DNA from: Neoaliturus tenellus
Lineage: Eukaryota > Arthropoda > Insecta > Hemiptera > Cicadellidae
Direction: 5' to 3'
Length of the DNA stretch: 64,000 bases
Assembly (NCBI GenBank): GCA_030545055.2
Contig: CM061535.1
Span: forward strand, 130,814,868-130,878,867
Every line of letters begins with the position of its first letter. Within the stretch, counting starts at the first letter, position 1. The notes below the pieces were generated by a model. It did no database searches, had not been told where the DNA came from, and saw nothing but the letters and a program-made list of their open reading frames with translations. This document shows, one piece after another, positions 51,901 through 64,000 of the stretch. The translations under genes were made by a program, and so were the position numbers.

Positions 51901-54900
51901 GATAGTCCGGCATGGGGACTATCGTTTTGGATAGTCCGGCATGGGGACTATCGTTTTGGATAGTTCAACATGGGGACTATCGTTTTGGATAGTTCAACAT
52001 GGGGACTATTGTTTTGGATAGTCCGGCATTGGGACTATCGTTTTGGATAGTCCAGCATGTTGACTATCGTTTTGGATAGTCCGGCATGGGGACTATCGTT
52101 TTGGATAGTCCGGCATGGGGACTATCGTTTGGGATAGTCCGGCATGGGGACTATCGTTTTGGATAGTCCGTCATGTGGACTATCGTTTTGGATAGTCCGG
52201 CATGGGAACTATCGTTTTGGACAGTCCGGCATGGGGAATATCGTTTTGGATAGTCCGGCATGGGGACTATCGTTTTGGATAGTCCGGCATGGGGACTATC
52301 GTTTTTGATAGTCGGCATAGGGACTATCGTTTTGAATAGTCCGGCATTGGGACTATCGTTTTGGATAGTCCGGCATGGAGACTATCGTTGTGGATAGTCC
52401 GGCATGGGGACTATCGTTTTGGATAGTCTGGCATGGGACTATCGTTTTAGATAGTCCGGCATGGAGACTATCGTTTTGGATAGTCCGGCATGTTGACTAT
52501 CGTTTTGGATAGTCCGGCATGTTGACTATCGTTTTGGATAGTCAAGCATGGGGACTACCGTTTTGGATAGTCCAAGATGGGGACTATCGTTTTGGATAGT
52601 CCGGCATTGGGACTATTGTTTTATATAGTCCGGTATGGGGACTATCGATTCAGATAGTCCGGCATGAGGACTATCGTTTTGGATAGTCCGGCATTGGGAC
52701 TATCGTTTTGGATAGTCCGGCATGGGGACTATCGTTTTGGATAGTCCAACATGGGGACTATCGTTTTGGATAGTCCGGCATCGGGACTATCGTTTTGGAT
52801 AGTCCGGCATGGGGACTATCGTTTTGGATAGTCTGGCATGGGGACTATCGTTTTGGATAGTCCGGCATGGGGACTATCGTTTTGGATAGTCCGGCATGGG
52901 GACTATCGTTTTGGATAGTAAGGCATGTTGACTATCGTTTTGGATAGTCCGGCATGTTGACTATCGTTTTGGATAGTCAAGCATGGGGACTACCGTTTTG
53001 GATAGTCCGGCATGGGGACTATCGTTTTGGATAGTCCCGCATTGGGACTATCGTTTTATATAGTCCGGCATGGAAACTATCGATTCGGATAGTCCGGCAT
53101 GGGGACGATCGTTTTGGATAGCCCGGCATGGGGACTATTGTTTTGGATAGTCCAACATGAAGACTAACGTTTTGGATAGTCCGGCATTGGGACTATCGTT
53201 TTATATAGTCCGGCATAGGGACTATCGTTTTGGATAGTCCGGCATGGGGACTATCTCTTTGGATATTCCGGCATTGGGACTATCGTTTTGGATAGTTCGG
53301 CTCTGGAACTATCGTTTTGGATAGTCCGGCATGGGGACTATCGTTTTGGATAGTCCGGCATGGGGACCATCGTTTTGGATAGTCCGGCATGGGGCCTATC
53401 GTTTTGGATAGTCCGGCATGGGACTATCGTTTTGGATAGTCCGGCATGGTGACTATCGTTTTGGATAGTCCGGCATGTTGACTATCGTTTTGGATAGTCC
53501 GGCATGTTGACTATCGTTTTGGATAGTCCGGCATGGGGACTATCGTTTTGGATAGTCCGTCATGTGGACTATCGTTTTGGATAGTCAGGCATGGGGACTA
53601 TCGTTTTGGATAGTCAGGCATGGGGACTATCGTTTTGGATAGTCCGGCATAGGGACTATCGTTTTGGATAGTCCGGCATGGGGACTATCATTTAGGATAG
53701 TCCGACATAGGGACTATCGTTTTGGATAGTCCGGCATTGGGACTATCGTTTTGGATAGTCCTGCATGGGGACTATCGTTTTGGATAGTCCGACATGGGGA
53801 CTATCGTTTTGGATAGTCCGGCATTGGGACTATCGTTTTGGATAGTCCTGCATGGGGACTATCGTTTTGGATAGTCCGGCATGGGGACTATCGATTTGGA
53901 TAGTCCGGCATGGGGACTATCGTTTTGGATAGTCCGGCATGGAGACAATCGTTTTGGATAGTCCAACATGGGGACTATCGTTTTGGATAGTCCGGCATTG
54001 GGACTATCGTTTTGGATAGTCAGGCACAAGGACTATTGTTTTGGATAGTCCTGCATGGGGACTATCGTTTTGGATAGTCAGGCATGGGGACTATCGTTTT
54101 GGATAGTCAGGCATGGGGACTATCGTTTTGGATAGTCCGGCATGGGGACTATCGTTTTGGATAGTCCGGCATTGGGACTATCATTTTGGATAGTCCGACA
54201 TGGGGACTATCGTTTTGGATAGTCCGGCATGGGGACTATCGTTTTGGATAGTCCGGCATGGGGAATATCGTTTTATATAGTCCGGCATGGGGACTATCAT
54301 TTTTGATAGTCCGACATGGGGACTATCGTTTTGGATAGTCCGGCATGGGGACTATCGTTTTGGATAGTCCGGCATGGGGACTATCGTTTTGGATAGTCCG
54401 GCATGGGGACTATCGTTTTGGATAGTCCGGCATGGGGACTATCGTTTTGGATAGTTCAACATGGGGACTATCGTTTTGGATAGTTCAACATGGGGACTAT
54501 CGTTTTGGATAGTCCGGCATTGGGACTATCGTTTTGGATAGTCCAGCATGTTGACTATCGTTTTGGATAGTCCGGCATGGGGACTATCGTTTTGGATAGT
54601 CCGGCATGGGGACTATCGTTTGGGATAGTCCGGCATGGGGACTATCGTTTTGGATAGTCCGTCATGTGGACTATCGTTTTGGATAGTCCGGCATGGGAAC
54701 TATCGTTTTGGACAGTCCGGCATGGGGAATATCGTTTTGGATAGTCCGGCATGGGGACTATCGTTTTGGATAGTCCGGCATGGGGACTATCGTTTTGGAT
54801 AGTCGGCATAGGGACTATCGTTTTGAATAGTCCGGCATTGGGACTATCGTTTTGGATAGTCCGGCATGGAGACTATCGTTGTGGATAGTCCGGCATGGGG

Positions 54901-57900
54901 ACTATCGTTTTGGATAGTCTGGCATGGGACTATCGTTTTAGATAGTCCGGCATGGAGACTATCGTTTTGGATAGTCCGGCATGTTGACTATCGTTTTGGA
55001 TAGTCCGGCATGTTGACTATCGTTTTGGATAGTCCGGCATGTTGACTATCGTTTTGGATAGTCAAGCATGGGGACTACCGTTTTGGATAGTCCAAGATGG
55101 GGACTATCGTTTTGGATAGTCCGGCATTGGGACTATCGTTTTATATAGTCCGGTATGGGGACTATCGATTCAGATAGTCCGGCATGAGGACTATCGTTTT
55201 GGATAGTCCGGCATTGGGACTATCGTTTTGGATAGTCCGGCATGGGGACTATCGTTTTGGATAGTCCAACATGGGGACTATCGTTTTGGATAGTCCAACA
55301 TGGGGACTATCGTTTTGGATAGTCCGGCATCGGGACTATCGTTTTGGATAGTCCGGCATGGGGACTATCGTTTTGGATAGTCTGGCATGGGGACTATCGT
55401 TTTGGATAGTCCGGCATGGGGACTATCGTTTTGGATAGTCCGGCATGGGGACTATCGTTTTGGATAGTCCGGCATGTTGACTATCGTTTTGGATAGTCCG
55501 GCATGTTGACTATCGTTTTGGATAGTCAAGCATGGGGACTACCGTTTTGGATAGTCCGGCATGGGGACTATCGTTTTGGATAGTCCCGCATTGGGACTAT
55601 CGTTTTATATAGTCCGGCATGGAAACTATCGATTCGGATAGTCCGGCATGGGGACGATCGTTTTGGATAGTCCGGCATGGGGACTATCGTTTTGGATAGT
55701 CCGGCATGTGGACTATCGTTTTGGATAGTCCGGCATGGGACTATCGTTTTGGATAGTCCGGCATGGAGACTATCGTTTTGGATAGTCCGGCATTTTGACT
55801 ATCGTTTTGTATAGTCCGGCAGGGGGGCTATCGTTTTGGATAGTCCGGCATTGGGACTATCGTTTTGGATAGTCCGTCATTTGGACGATCGTTTTGGATA
55901 GTCCGGCATGGGGACTATCGTTTTGGATAGTCTGACATGAAGACTATCGTTTTGGATAGTCCGGCATTGGGACTATCGTTTTATATAGTCCGGCATGGGG
56001 ACTATCGTTTTGGATAGTCCGGCATGTTGACTATCGTTTTAGATAGTCCGGCATGGGGACTATTGTTTTGGATAGTCCTGCATTGGGACTATCGTTTTGG
56101 ATAGTCCGGCATGGGGACTATCGTTTTGGATAGTCCGGCACGGGGACTATCGTTTTGGATAGTCCGGCATGGGGATTATCGTTTTGGATAGTCCGGCATG
56201 GGGACTATCGTTTTGGATAGTCCGGCATGGGGACTATCGTTTTAAATAGTCCGGCATGGGGACTATCGTTTTGGATAGTCCGGCATGGGGACTATCGTTT
56301 TAGATAGTCCGGCATAAGTACTATCGTTTTGGATAGTCCGGCATGGGGACTATTGTTTTGGATAGTCCGGCATTGCTACTATCGTTTTGGATAGTCCGGC
56401 ATGGGGATTATCGTTTTGGATAGTCCGGCATGGGGACTATCATTTTGGATAGTCCGGCATGGGGACTATCGTTTTAAATAGTCCGTTATGGGGACTATCG
56501 TTTTGGATAGTCCAGCATTTGGACTATCGTTTTGGATAGTCAGGCACAAGGACTATTGTTTTGGATAGTCCTGCATGGGGACTATCGTTTTGGATAGTCA
56601 GGCATGGGGACTATCGTTTTGGATAGTCAGGCATGGGGACTATCGTTTTGGATAGTCCGGCATGGGGACTATCGTTTTGGATAGTCCGGCATTGGGACTA
56701 TCATTTTGGATAGTCCGACATGGGGACTATCGTTTTGGATAGTCCGGCATGGGGACTATCGTTTTGGATAGTCCGGCATGGGGAATATCGTTTTATATAG
56801 TCCGGCATGGGGACTATCATTTTTGATAGTCCGACATGGGGACTATCGTTTTGGATAGTCCGGCATGGGGACTATCGTTTTGGATAGTCCGGCATGGGGA
56901 CTATCGTTTTGGATAGTCCGGCATGGGGACTATCGTTTTGGATAGTCCGGCATGGGGACTATCGTTTTGGATAGTTCAACATGGGGACTATCGTTTTGGA
57001 TAGTTCAACATGGGGACTATCGTTTTGGATAGTCCGGCATTGGGACTATCGTTTTGGATAGTCCAGCATGTTGACTATCGTTTTGGATAGTCCGGCATGG
57101 GGACTATCGTTTTGGATAGTCCGGCATGGGGACTATCGTTTGGGATAGTCCGGCATGGGGACTATCGTTTTGGATAGTCCGTCATGTGGACTATCGTTTT
57201 GGATAGTCCGGCATGGGAACTATCGTTTTGGACAGTCCGGCATGGGGAATATCGTTTTGGATAGTCGGCATAGGGACTATCGTTTTGAATAGTCCGGCAT
57301 TGGGACTATCGTTTTGGATAGTCCGGCATGGAGACTATCGTTGTGGATAGTCCGGCATGGGGACTATCGTTTTGGATAGTCTGGCATGGGACTATCGTTT
57401 TAGATAGTCCGGCATGGAGACTATCGTTTTGGATAGTCCGGCATGTTGACTATCGTTTTGGATAGTCCGGCATGTTGACTATCGTTTTGGATAGTCAAGC
57501 ATGGGGACTACCGTTTTGGATAGTCCAAGATGGGGACTATCGTTTTGGATAGTCCGGCATTGGGACTATCGTTTTATATAGTCCGGCATGGGGACTATCG
57601 ATTCAGATAGTCCAGCATGAGGACTATCGTTTTGGATAGTCCGGCATTGGGACTATCGTTTTGGATAGTCCGGCATTGTTACTATCGTTTTGGATAGTCC
57701 GGCATGGGGACTATCGTTTTGGATAGTCCAACATGGGGACTATCGTTTTGGATAGTCCGGCATCGGGACTATCGTTTTGGATAGTCCGGCATGGGGACTA
57801 TCGTTTTGGATAGTCTGGCATGGGGACTATCGTTTTGGATAGTCCGGCATGGGGACTATCGTTTTGGATAGTCCGGCATGGGGACTATCGTTTTGGATAG

Positions 57901-60900
57901 TCCGGCATGTTGACTATCGTTTTGGATAGTCCGGCATGTTGACTATCGTTTTGGATAGTCAAGCATGGGGACTACCGTTTTGGATAGTCCGGCATGGGGA
58001 CTATCGTTTTGGATAGTCTGGCATGGGGACTATCGTTTTGGATAGTCCGGCATGGGGACTATCGTTTTGGATAGTCCGGCATGGGGACTATCGTTTTGGA
58101 TAGTCCGGCATGTTGACTATCGTTTTGGATAGTCCAGCATGGGGACTATCGTTTTAGATAGTCCGGCATTGGGACTATCGTTTTGGATAGTCCGGCATGG
58201 GGACTATCGTTTTGGATAGTCCGGCATGGGGACTATCGTTTTGGATAGTCCAACATAGGGACTATCGTTTTGGATATTCCGGCATTGGGACTATCGTTTT
58301 GGATAGTCCGGCATGGGGACTATCGTTTTGGATAGTCCGGCATGGGGACTATCGTTTTGGATAGTCCGGCATGGGGAATATCGGTTTGGATAGTCCGGCA
58401 TGGGGACCATCGTTTTGGATAGTCCGGCATGTGGACTATCGTTTTGGATAGTCTGGCATGGGAACTATCGTTTTGGACAGTCCGGCATGGGGACTATCGT
58501 TTTGGATAGTCGGCATGGGGACTATCGTTGTGGATAGTCCGGCATGGGGACTATCGTTTTGGATAGTCCGGCATGGGACTATCGTTTTAGATAGTCCGGC
58601 ATGTTGACTATCGTTTTGGATAGTCCGGCATGTTGACTATCGTTTTGGATAGTCCGGCATGTTGACTATCGTTTTGGATAGTCAAGCATGGGGACTACCG
58701 TTTTGGATAGTCCGGCATGGGAACTATCGTTTTGGATAGTCCGGCATTGGGACTATCGTTTTATATAGTCCGGCATGGGGACTATCGATTCGGATAGTCC
58801 GGCATGGGGACGATCGTTTTGGATAGTCCGGCATGGGGACTATCGTTTTGGATAGTCCGACATGAAGACTATCGTTTTGGATAGACCGGCATTGGGACTA
58901 TCTTTTTATATAGTCCGGCACGGAGACTATCGTTTTGGATAGTCTGGCATGTTGACTATCGTTTTGGATAGTCCGGCATGGGGACTATTGTTTTGGATAG
59001 TCCTGCATTGGGACTATCGTTTTGGATAGTCCGGCATGGGGACTATCGTTTTTGGATAGTCCGGCACGGGGACTATCGTTTTGGATAATCCGGCATGGGG
59101 ATTATCGTTTTGGATAGTCCGCCATGGGGACTATCGTTTTGGATAGTCCGGCATGGGGACTATCGTTTTAAATAGTCCGGCATGGGGACTATCGTTTTGG
59201 ATAGTCCGGCATGGGGACTATCGTTTTAGATAGTCCGGCATGGGGACTATCGTTTTGGATAGTCCGGCATGGGGACTATCGTTTTGGATAGTCCTGCATG
59301 GGGACTATCGTTTTGGATAGTCCGGCATGGGGATTATCGTTTTGGATAGTCCGGCATGGGGACTATCGTTTTGGATAGTCCGGCATGGGGACTATCGTTT
59401 TAAATAGTCCGGCTTGGGGACTATCGTTTTGGATAGTCCGGCATGGGGACTATCGTTTTAGATAGTCCGGCATGGGGACTATCGTTTTGGATAGTCCGGC
59501 ATTGGGACTATCGTTTTGGATAGTCCTGCATGGGGACTATCGTTTTGGATAGTCCGGCATGGGGACTATCGATTTGGATAGTCTGGCATGGGGACTATCG
59601 TTTTGGATAGTTTGGCATGGAGACTATCGTTTTGGATAGTCCAACATGGGGACTGTCGTTTTGGATAGTCCGGCATTGGGACTATCGTTTTGGATAATCC
59701 GGCATGTTGACTATCGTTTTGGATAGTCCAGCATGGGGACTATCGTTTTGGATAGTCCGGCATGGGGACTATGGTTTTGGATAGTCCGGCATGGGGACTA
59801 TCGTTTTGGATAGTCCGGCATGTGGACTATCGTTTTGGATAGTCCGGCATGGGGACTATCGTTTTGGATAGTCCGGCATGGGGACTATCGTTTTGGATAG
59901 TCCGGCATGGGGACTATCGTTTTGGATAGTCCGGTATGGGGACTATCGTTTTGGCTAGTCCGGCATTGGGACTATCGTTTTGGATAGTCCAGCATGGGGA
60001 CTATCGTTGTGGATAGTCCGGCATGGGGACTATCGTTTTGGATAGTCCGCCATGGGACTATCGTTTTGGATAGTCCGGCATGGAGACTATCGTTTTGGAT
60101 AGTCTGACATGGGGACTATCGTTTTGGATAGTCCGGCATTGGGACTATCGTTTTGGATAGTCCGGCATGTTGACTATCGTTTTGGATAGTCCGGCATGGG
60201 GACTATCGTTTTGGATAGTCCGGCATGGGGACTATCGTTTTGGATAGTCCGGCAGGGGGACAATCGTTTTGGATAGTCCGGCATTGGGACTATCGTTTTG
60301 GATAGTCCGTCATGGGGACGATCGTTTTGGATAGTCCGGCATCGGGACTATCGTTTTGGATAGTCCGGCATGGGGACTATCGTTTTGGATAGTCTGGCAT
60401 GGGGACTATCGTTTTGGATAGTCCGCATGGGGACTATCGTTTTGGATAGTCCGGCATGGGGACTATCGTTTTGGATAGTCTGGCATTTGGACTATCGTTT
60501 TGGATAGTCCGGCATGGGGACTATCGTTTTGGATAGTCCGGCATGGGGACTATCGTTTTGGATAGTCCGGCATGGGGACTATCGTTTTGGATAGTCCGGC
60601 ATGTGGACTATCCTTTTGGATAGTCCGGCATGGGGACTATCGTTTTGGATAGTCCGGCATGGAGACTATCGTTTTGGATAGTCCGGCATGTTGACTATCG
60701 TTTTGGATAGTCCGGCATGTTGACTATCGTTTTGGATAGTCAAGCATGGGGACTACCGTTTTGGATAGTCCAAGATGGTGACTATCGTTTTGGATAGTCC
60801 GGCATTGGGACTATCGTTTTATATAGTCCGGTATGGGGACTATCGATTCAGATAGTCCGGCATGAGGACTATCGTTTTGGATAGTCCGGCATTGGGACTA

Positions 60901-63900
60901 TCGTTTTGGATAGTCCGGCATGGGGACTATCGTTTTGGATAGTCCGGCATGGGGACTATCGTTTTGGATAGTCCAACATGGGGACTATCGTTTTGGATAT
61001 TCCGGCATTGGGACTATCGTTTTGGATAGTTCGGCTCTGGAACTATCGTTTTGGATAGTCCGGCATGGGGACTATCGTTTTTTATAGTCCGGCATGGGGA
61101 CCATCGTTTTGGATAGTCCGGCATGGGGCCTATCGTTTTGGATAGTCCGGCATGGGACTATCGTTTTGGATAGTCCGGCATGGTGACTATCGTTTTGGAT
61201 AGTCCGGCATGTTGACTATCGTTTTGGATAGTCCGGCATGTTGACTATCGTTTTGGATAGTCCGGCATGGGGACTATCGTTTTGGATAGTCCGTCATGTG
61301 GACTATCGTTTTGGATAGTCAGGCATGGGGACTATCGTTTTGGATAGTCAGGCATGGGGACTATCGTTTTGGATAGTCCGGCATAGGGACTATCGTTTTG
61401 GATAGTCCGGCATGGGGACTATCATTTAGGATAGTCCGACATAGGGACTATCGTTTTGGATAGTCCGGCATTGGGACTATCGTTTTGGATAGTCCTGCAT
61501 GGGGACTATCGTTTTGGATAGTCCGACATGGGGACTATCGTTTTGGATAGTCCGGCATTGGGACTATCGTTTTGGATAGTCCTGCATGGGGACTATCGTT
61601 TTGGATAGTCCGGCATGGGGACTATCGATTTGGATAGTCCGGCATGGGGACTATCGTTTTGGATAGTCCGGCATGGAGACTATCGTTTTGGATAGTCCAA
61701 CATGGGGACTATCGTTTTGGATAGTCCGGCATTGGGACTATCGTTTTGGATAGTCCGGCATGTTGACTATCGTTTTGGATAGTCCGGCATGTGGACTATC
61801 GTTTTGGATAGTCCGGCATGGGACTATCGTTTTGGATAGTCCGGCATGGAGACTATCGTTTTGGATAGTCCGGCATTTTGACTATCGTTTTGGATAGTCC
61901 GGCAGGGGGGCTATCGTTTTGGATAGTGCGGTATTTGGACTATCGTTTTGGATAGTCCGTCATTTGGACGATCGTTTTGGATAGTCCGGCATGGGGACTA
62001 TCGTTTTGGATAGTCCGACATGAAGACTATCGTTTTGGATAGTAAGGCATTGGGACTATCGTTTTATATAGTCCGGCATGGGGACTATCGTTTTGGATAG
62101 TCCGGCATGTTGACTATCGTTTTGGATAGTCCGGCATGGGGATTATCGTTTTGGATAGTCCGGCATGGGGACTATCGTTTTGGATAGTCCGGCATGGGGA
62201 CTATCGTTTTAAATAGTCCGGCATGGGGACTATCGTTTTGGATAGTCCGGCATGGGGACTATCGTTTTAGATAGTCCGGCATAAGTACTATCGTTTGGAT
62301 AGTCCGGCATGGGGACTATTGTTTTGGATAGTCCGGCATTGCTACTATCGTTTTGGATAGTCCGGCATGGGGATTATCGTTTTGGATAGTCCGGCATGGG
62401 GACTATCATTTTGGATAGTCCGGCATGGGGACTATTGTTTTAAATAGTCCGTTATGGGGACTATCGTTTTGGATAGTCCAGCATTTGGACTATCGTTTTG
62501 GATAGTCAGGCACAAGGACTATTGTTTTGGATAGTCCTGCATGGGGACTATCGTTTTGGATAGTCAGGCATGGGGACTATCGTTTTGGATAGTCAGGCAT
62601 GGGGACTATCGTTTTGGATAGTCCGGCATGGGGACTATCGTTTTGGATAGTCCGGCATTGGGACTATCATTTTGGATAGTCCGACATGGGGACTATCGTT
62701 TTGGATAGTCCGGCATGGGGACTATCGTTTTGGATAGTCCGGCATGGGGAATATCGTTTTATATAGTCCGGCATGGGGACTATCATTTTTGATAGTCCGA
62801 CATGGGGACTATCGTTTTGGATAGTCCGGCATGGGGACTATCGTTTTGGATAGTCCGGCATGGGGACTATCGTTTTGGATAGTCCGGCATGGGGGACTAT
62901 CGTTTTGGATAGTCCGGCATGGGGACTATCGTTTTGGATAGTTAAACATGGGGACTATCGTTTTGGATAGTTCAACATGGGGACTATCGTTTTGGATAGT
63001 CCGGCATTGGGACTATCGTTTTGGATAGTCCAGCATGTTGACTATCGTTTTGGATAGTCCGGCATTTTGACTATCGTTTTGGATAGTCCGGCAGGGGGGC
63101 TATCGTTTTGGATAGTCCGGTATTTGGACTATCGTTTTGGATAGTCCGTCATTTGGACGATCGTTTTGGATAGTCCGGCATTGGGACTATCGTTTTGGAT
63201 AGTCCGACATGAAGACTATCGTTTTGGATAGTAAGGCATTGGGACTATCGTTTTATATAGTCCGGCATGGGGACTATCGTTTTGGATAGTCCGGCATGTT
63301 GACTATCGTTTTGGATAGTCCGGCATGGGGATTATCGTTTTGGATAGTCCGGCATGGGGACTATCGTTTTGGATAGTCCGGCATGGGGACTATCGTTTTA
63401 AATAGTCCGGCATGGGGACTATCGTTTTGGATAGTCCGGCATGGGGACTATCGTTTCAGATAGTCCGGCATAAGTACTATCGTTTTGGATAGTCCGGCAT
63501 GGGGACTATTGTTTTGGATAGTCCGGCATTGCTACTATCGTTTTGGATAGTCCGTTATGGGGACTATCGTTTTGGATAGTCCAGCATTTGGACTATCGTT
63601 TTGGATAGTCAGGCACAAGGACTATTGTTTTGGATAGTCCTGCATGGGGACTATCGTTTTGGATAGTCAGGCATGGGGACTATCGTTTTGGATAGTCAGG
63701 CATGGGGACTATCGTTTTGGATAGTCCGGCATGGGGACTATCGTTTTGGATAGTCCGGCATTGGGACTATCATTTTGGATAGTCCGACATGGGGACTATC
63801 GTTTTGGATAGTCCGGCATGGGGACTATCGTTTTGGATAGTCCGGCATGGGGAATATCGTTTTATATAGTCCGGCATGGGGACTATCATTTTTGATAGTC

Positions 63901-64000
63901 CGACATGGGGACTATCGTTTTGGATAGTCCGGCATGGGGGACTATCGTTTTGGATAGTCCGGCATGGGGACTATCGTTTTGGATAGTCCGGCATGGGGAC
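42901..64000. repeat. 29-bp hairpin-forming satellite array, over 21 kb
   Basis: About 725 head-to-tail monomers, running off the window end. The monomer is arm GGACTATC, loop GTTTTG, arm GATAGTCC, spacer GGCATGG. The arms are exact reverse complements. Variation concentrates in the four bases after CAT at the spacer/left-arm junction (GGGG, TGGG, GTTG, GAGG, AAGT, TGCT, GAAG), while GATAGTCC and the T-rich loop are nearly constant. Larger blocks recur: a variant string containing CAGGCACAAGG marks near-identical segments at 43092, 46021, 47005, 48598, 54017, 56537, 62503 and 63605. The segment from 49991 repeats at 52919 (offset 2928 bp). No genes. Confidence 0.97.

Noticed and set aside
42901..64000. 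CRISPR-like array (palindromic repeats at regular spacing)
   Set aside because: Repeat plus spacer is only 29 bp, the spacers are not unique, no cas genes are near and the context is eukaryotic. It is a satellite.

Overview
The window reads as eukaryotic, most likely arthropod (probably insect) genomic DNA. It is AT-rich, gene-poor and full of decayed transposons. It carries non-LTR retrotransposons, a tRNA-derived SINE and core promoters of arthropod type (a TATA box about 30 bp before a TCAGT-like initiator). I name no species. The layout has three parts. (1) Bases 1-16998 are host intergenic DNA with no gene I can support. They hold foldback elements, a truncated LINE, a SINE, a 0.9-kb direct duplication, and a long-TIR element with a perfect 9-bp target duplication nested inside an older foldback element. 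(2) Bases 16999-42900 form one Polinton/Maverick-type element bounded by about 0.4-kb terminal inverted repeats (TIRs) that begin AGT and end ACT. (3) Bases 42901-64000 and beyond are one uninterrupted array of a 29-bp satellite whose monomer contains an 8-bp perfect inverted repeat. The array starts directly at the last base of the right TIR. The Polinton carries the family hallmarks, nearly all on the minus strand: a protein-primed family B DNA polymerase (36962-40711), a DDE integrase with C-terminal chromodomain (34306-35226), a packaging-type ATPase (33580-34269), an adenain-like cysteine protease (29710-30081), a candidate penton (29067-29723) and a candidate major capsid protein (27766-28947). 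It also carries a phospholipase A2 protein (30060-30581), a fibre-like repeat protein (30589-31425), a widespread arthropod mobile-element protein (31422-32384), a putative GT14-type glycosyltransferase (32429-33580), a Cys-rich protein (35359-35688), an OB-fold-like protein (17736-18038) and a multi-exon RING-finger gene (18584-24986). Four less-characterised ORFs follow the capsid genes. Two gene classes can be seen. The polymerase, OB-fold and RING genes sit near the ends, have strong TATA+initiator promoters and a short 5' exon followed by an intron, and look like early genes. The virion-type genes from 25741 to 34269 are intronless, packed with 1-56 bp overlaps, and in two cases the next gene's TATA box lies across the previous stop codon. 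They look like late genes. A full-length, apparently intact 4.7-kb LINE (PHD-finger ORF1; endonuclease/RT ORF2) has inserted in antisense-to-window orientation into the last coding exon of the RING gene, with a 5-bp target duplication. Apart from that break, and a frame puzzle at the phospholipase-protease junction, the element looks intact and recent. Points most worth a second look: the glycosyltransferase-like gene, the split RING gene, the frame-opening A-run before the protease, the TIRs loaded with tRNA-like and E2F/YY1/CRE/E-box-like motifs, and the seam between Polinton and hairpin satellite with no target duplication.
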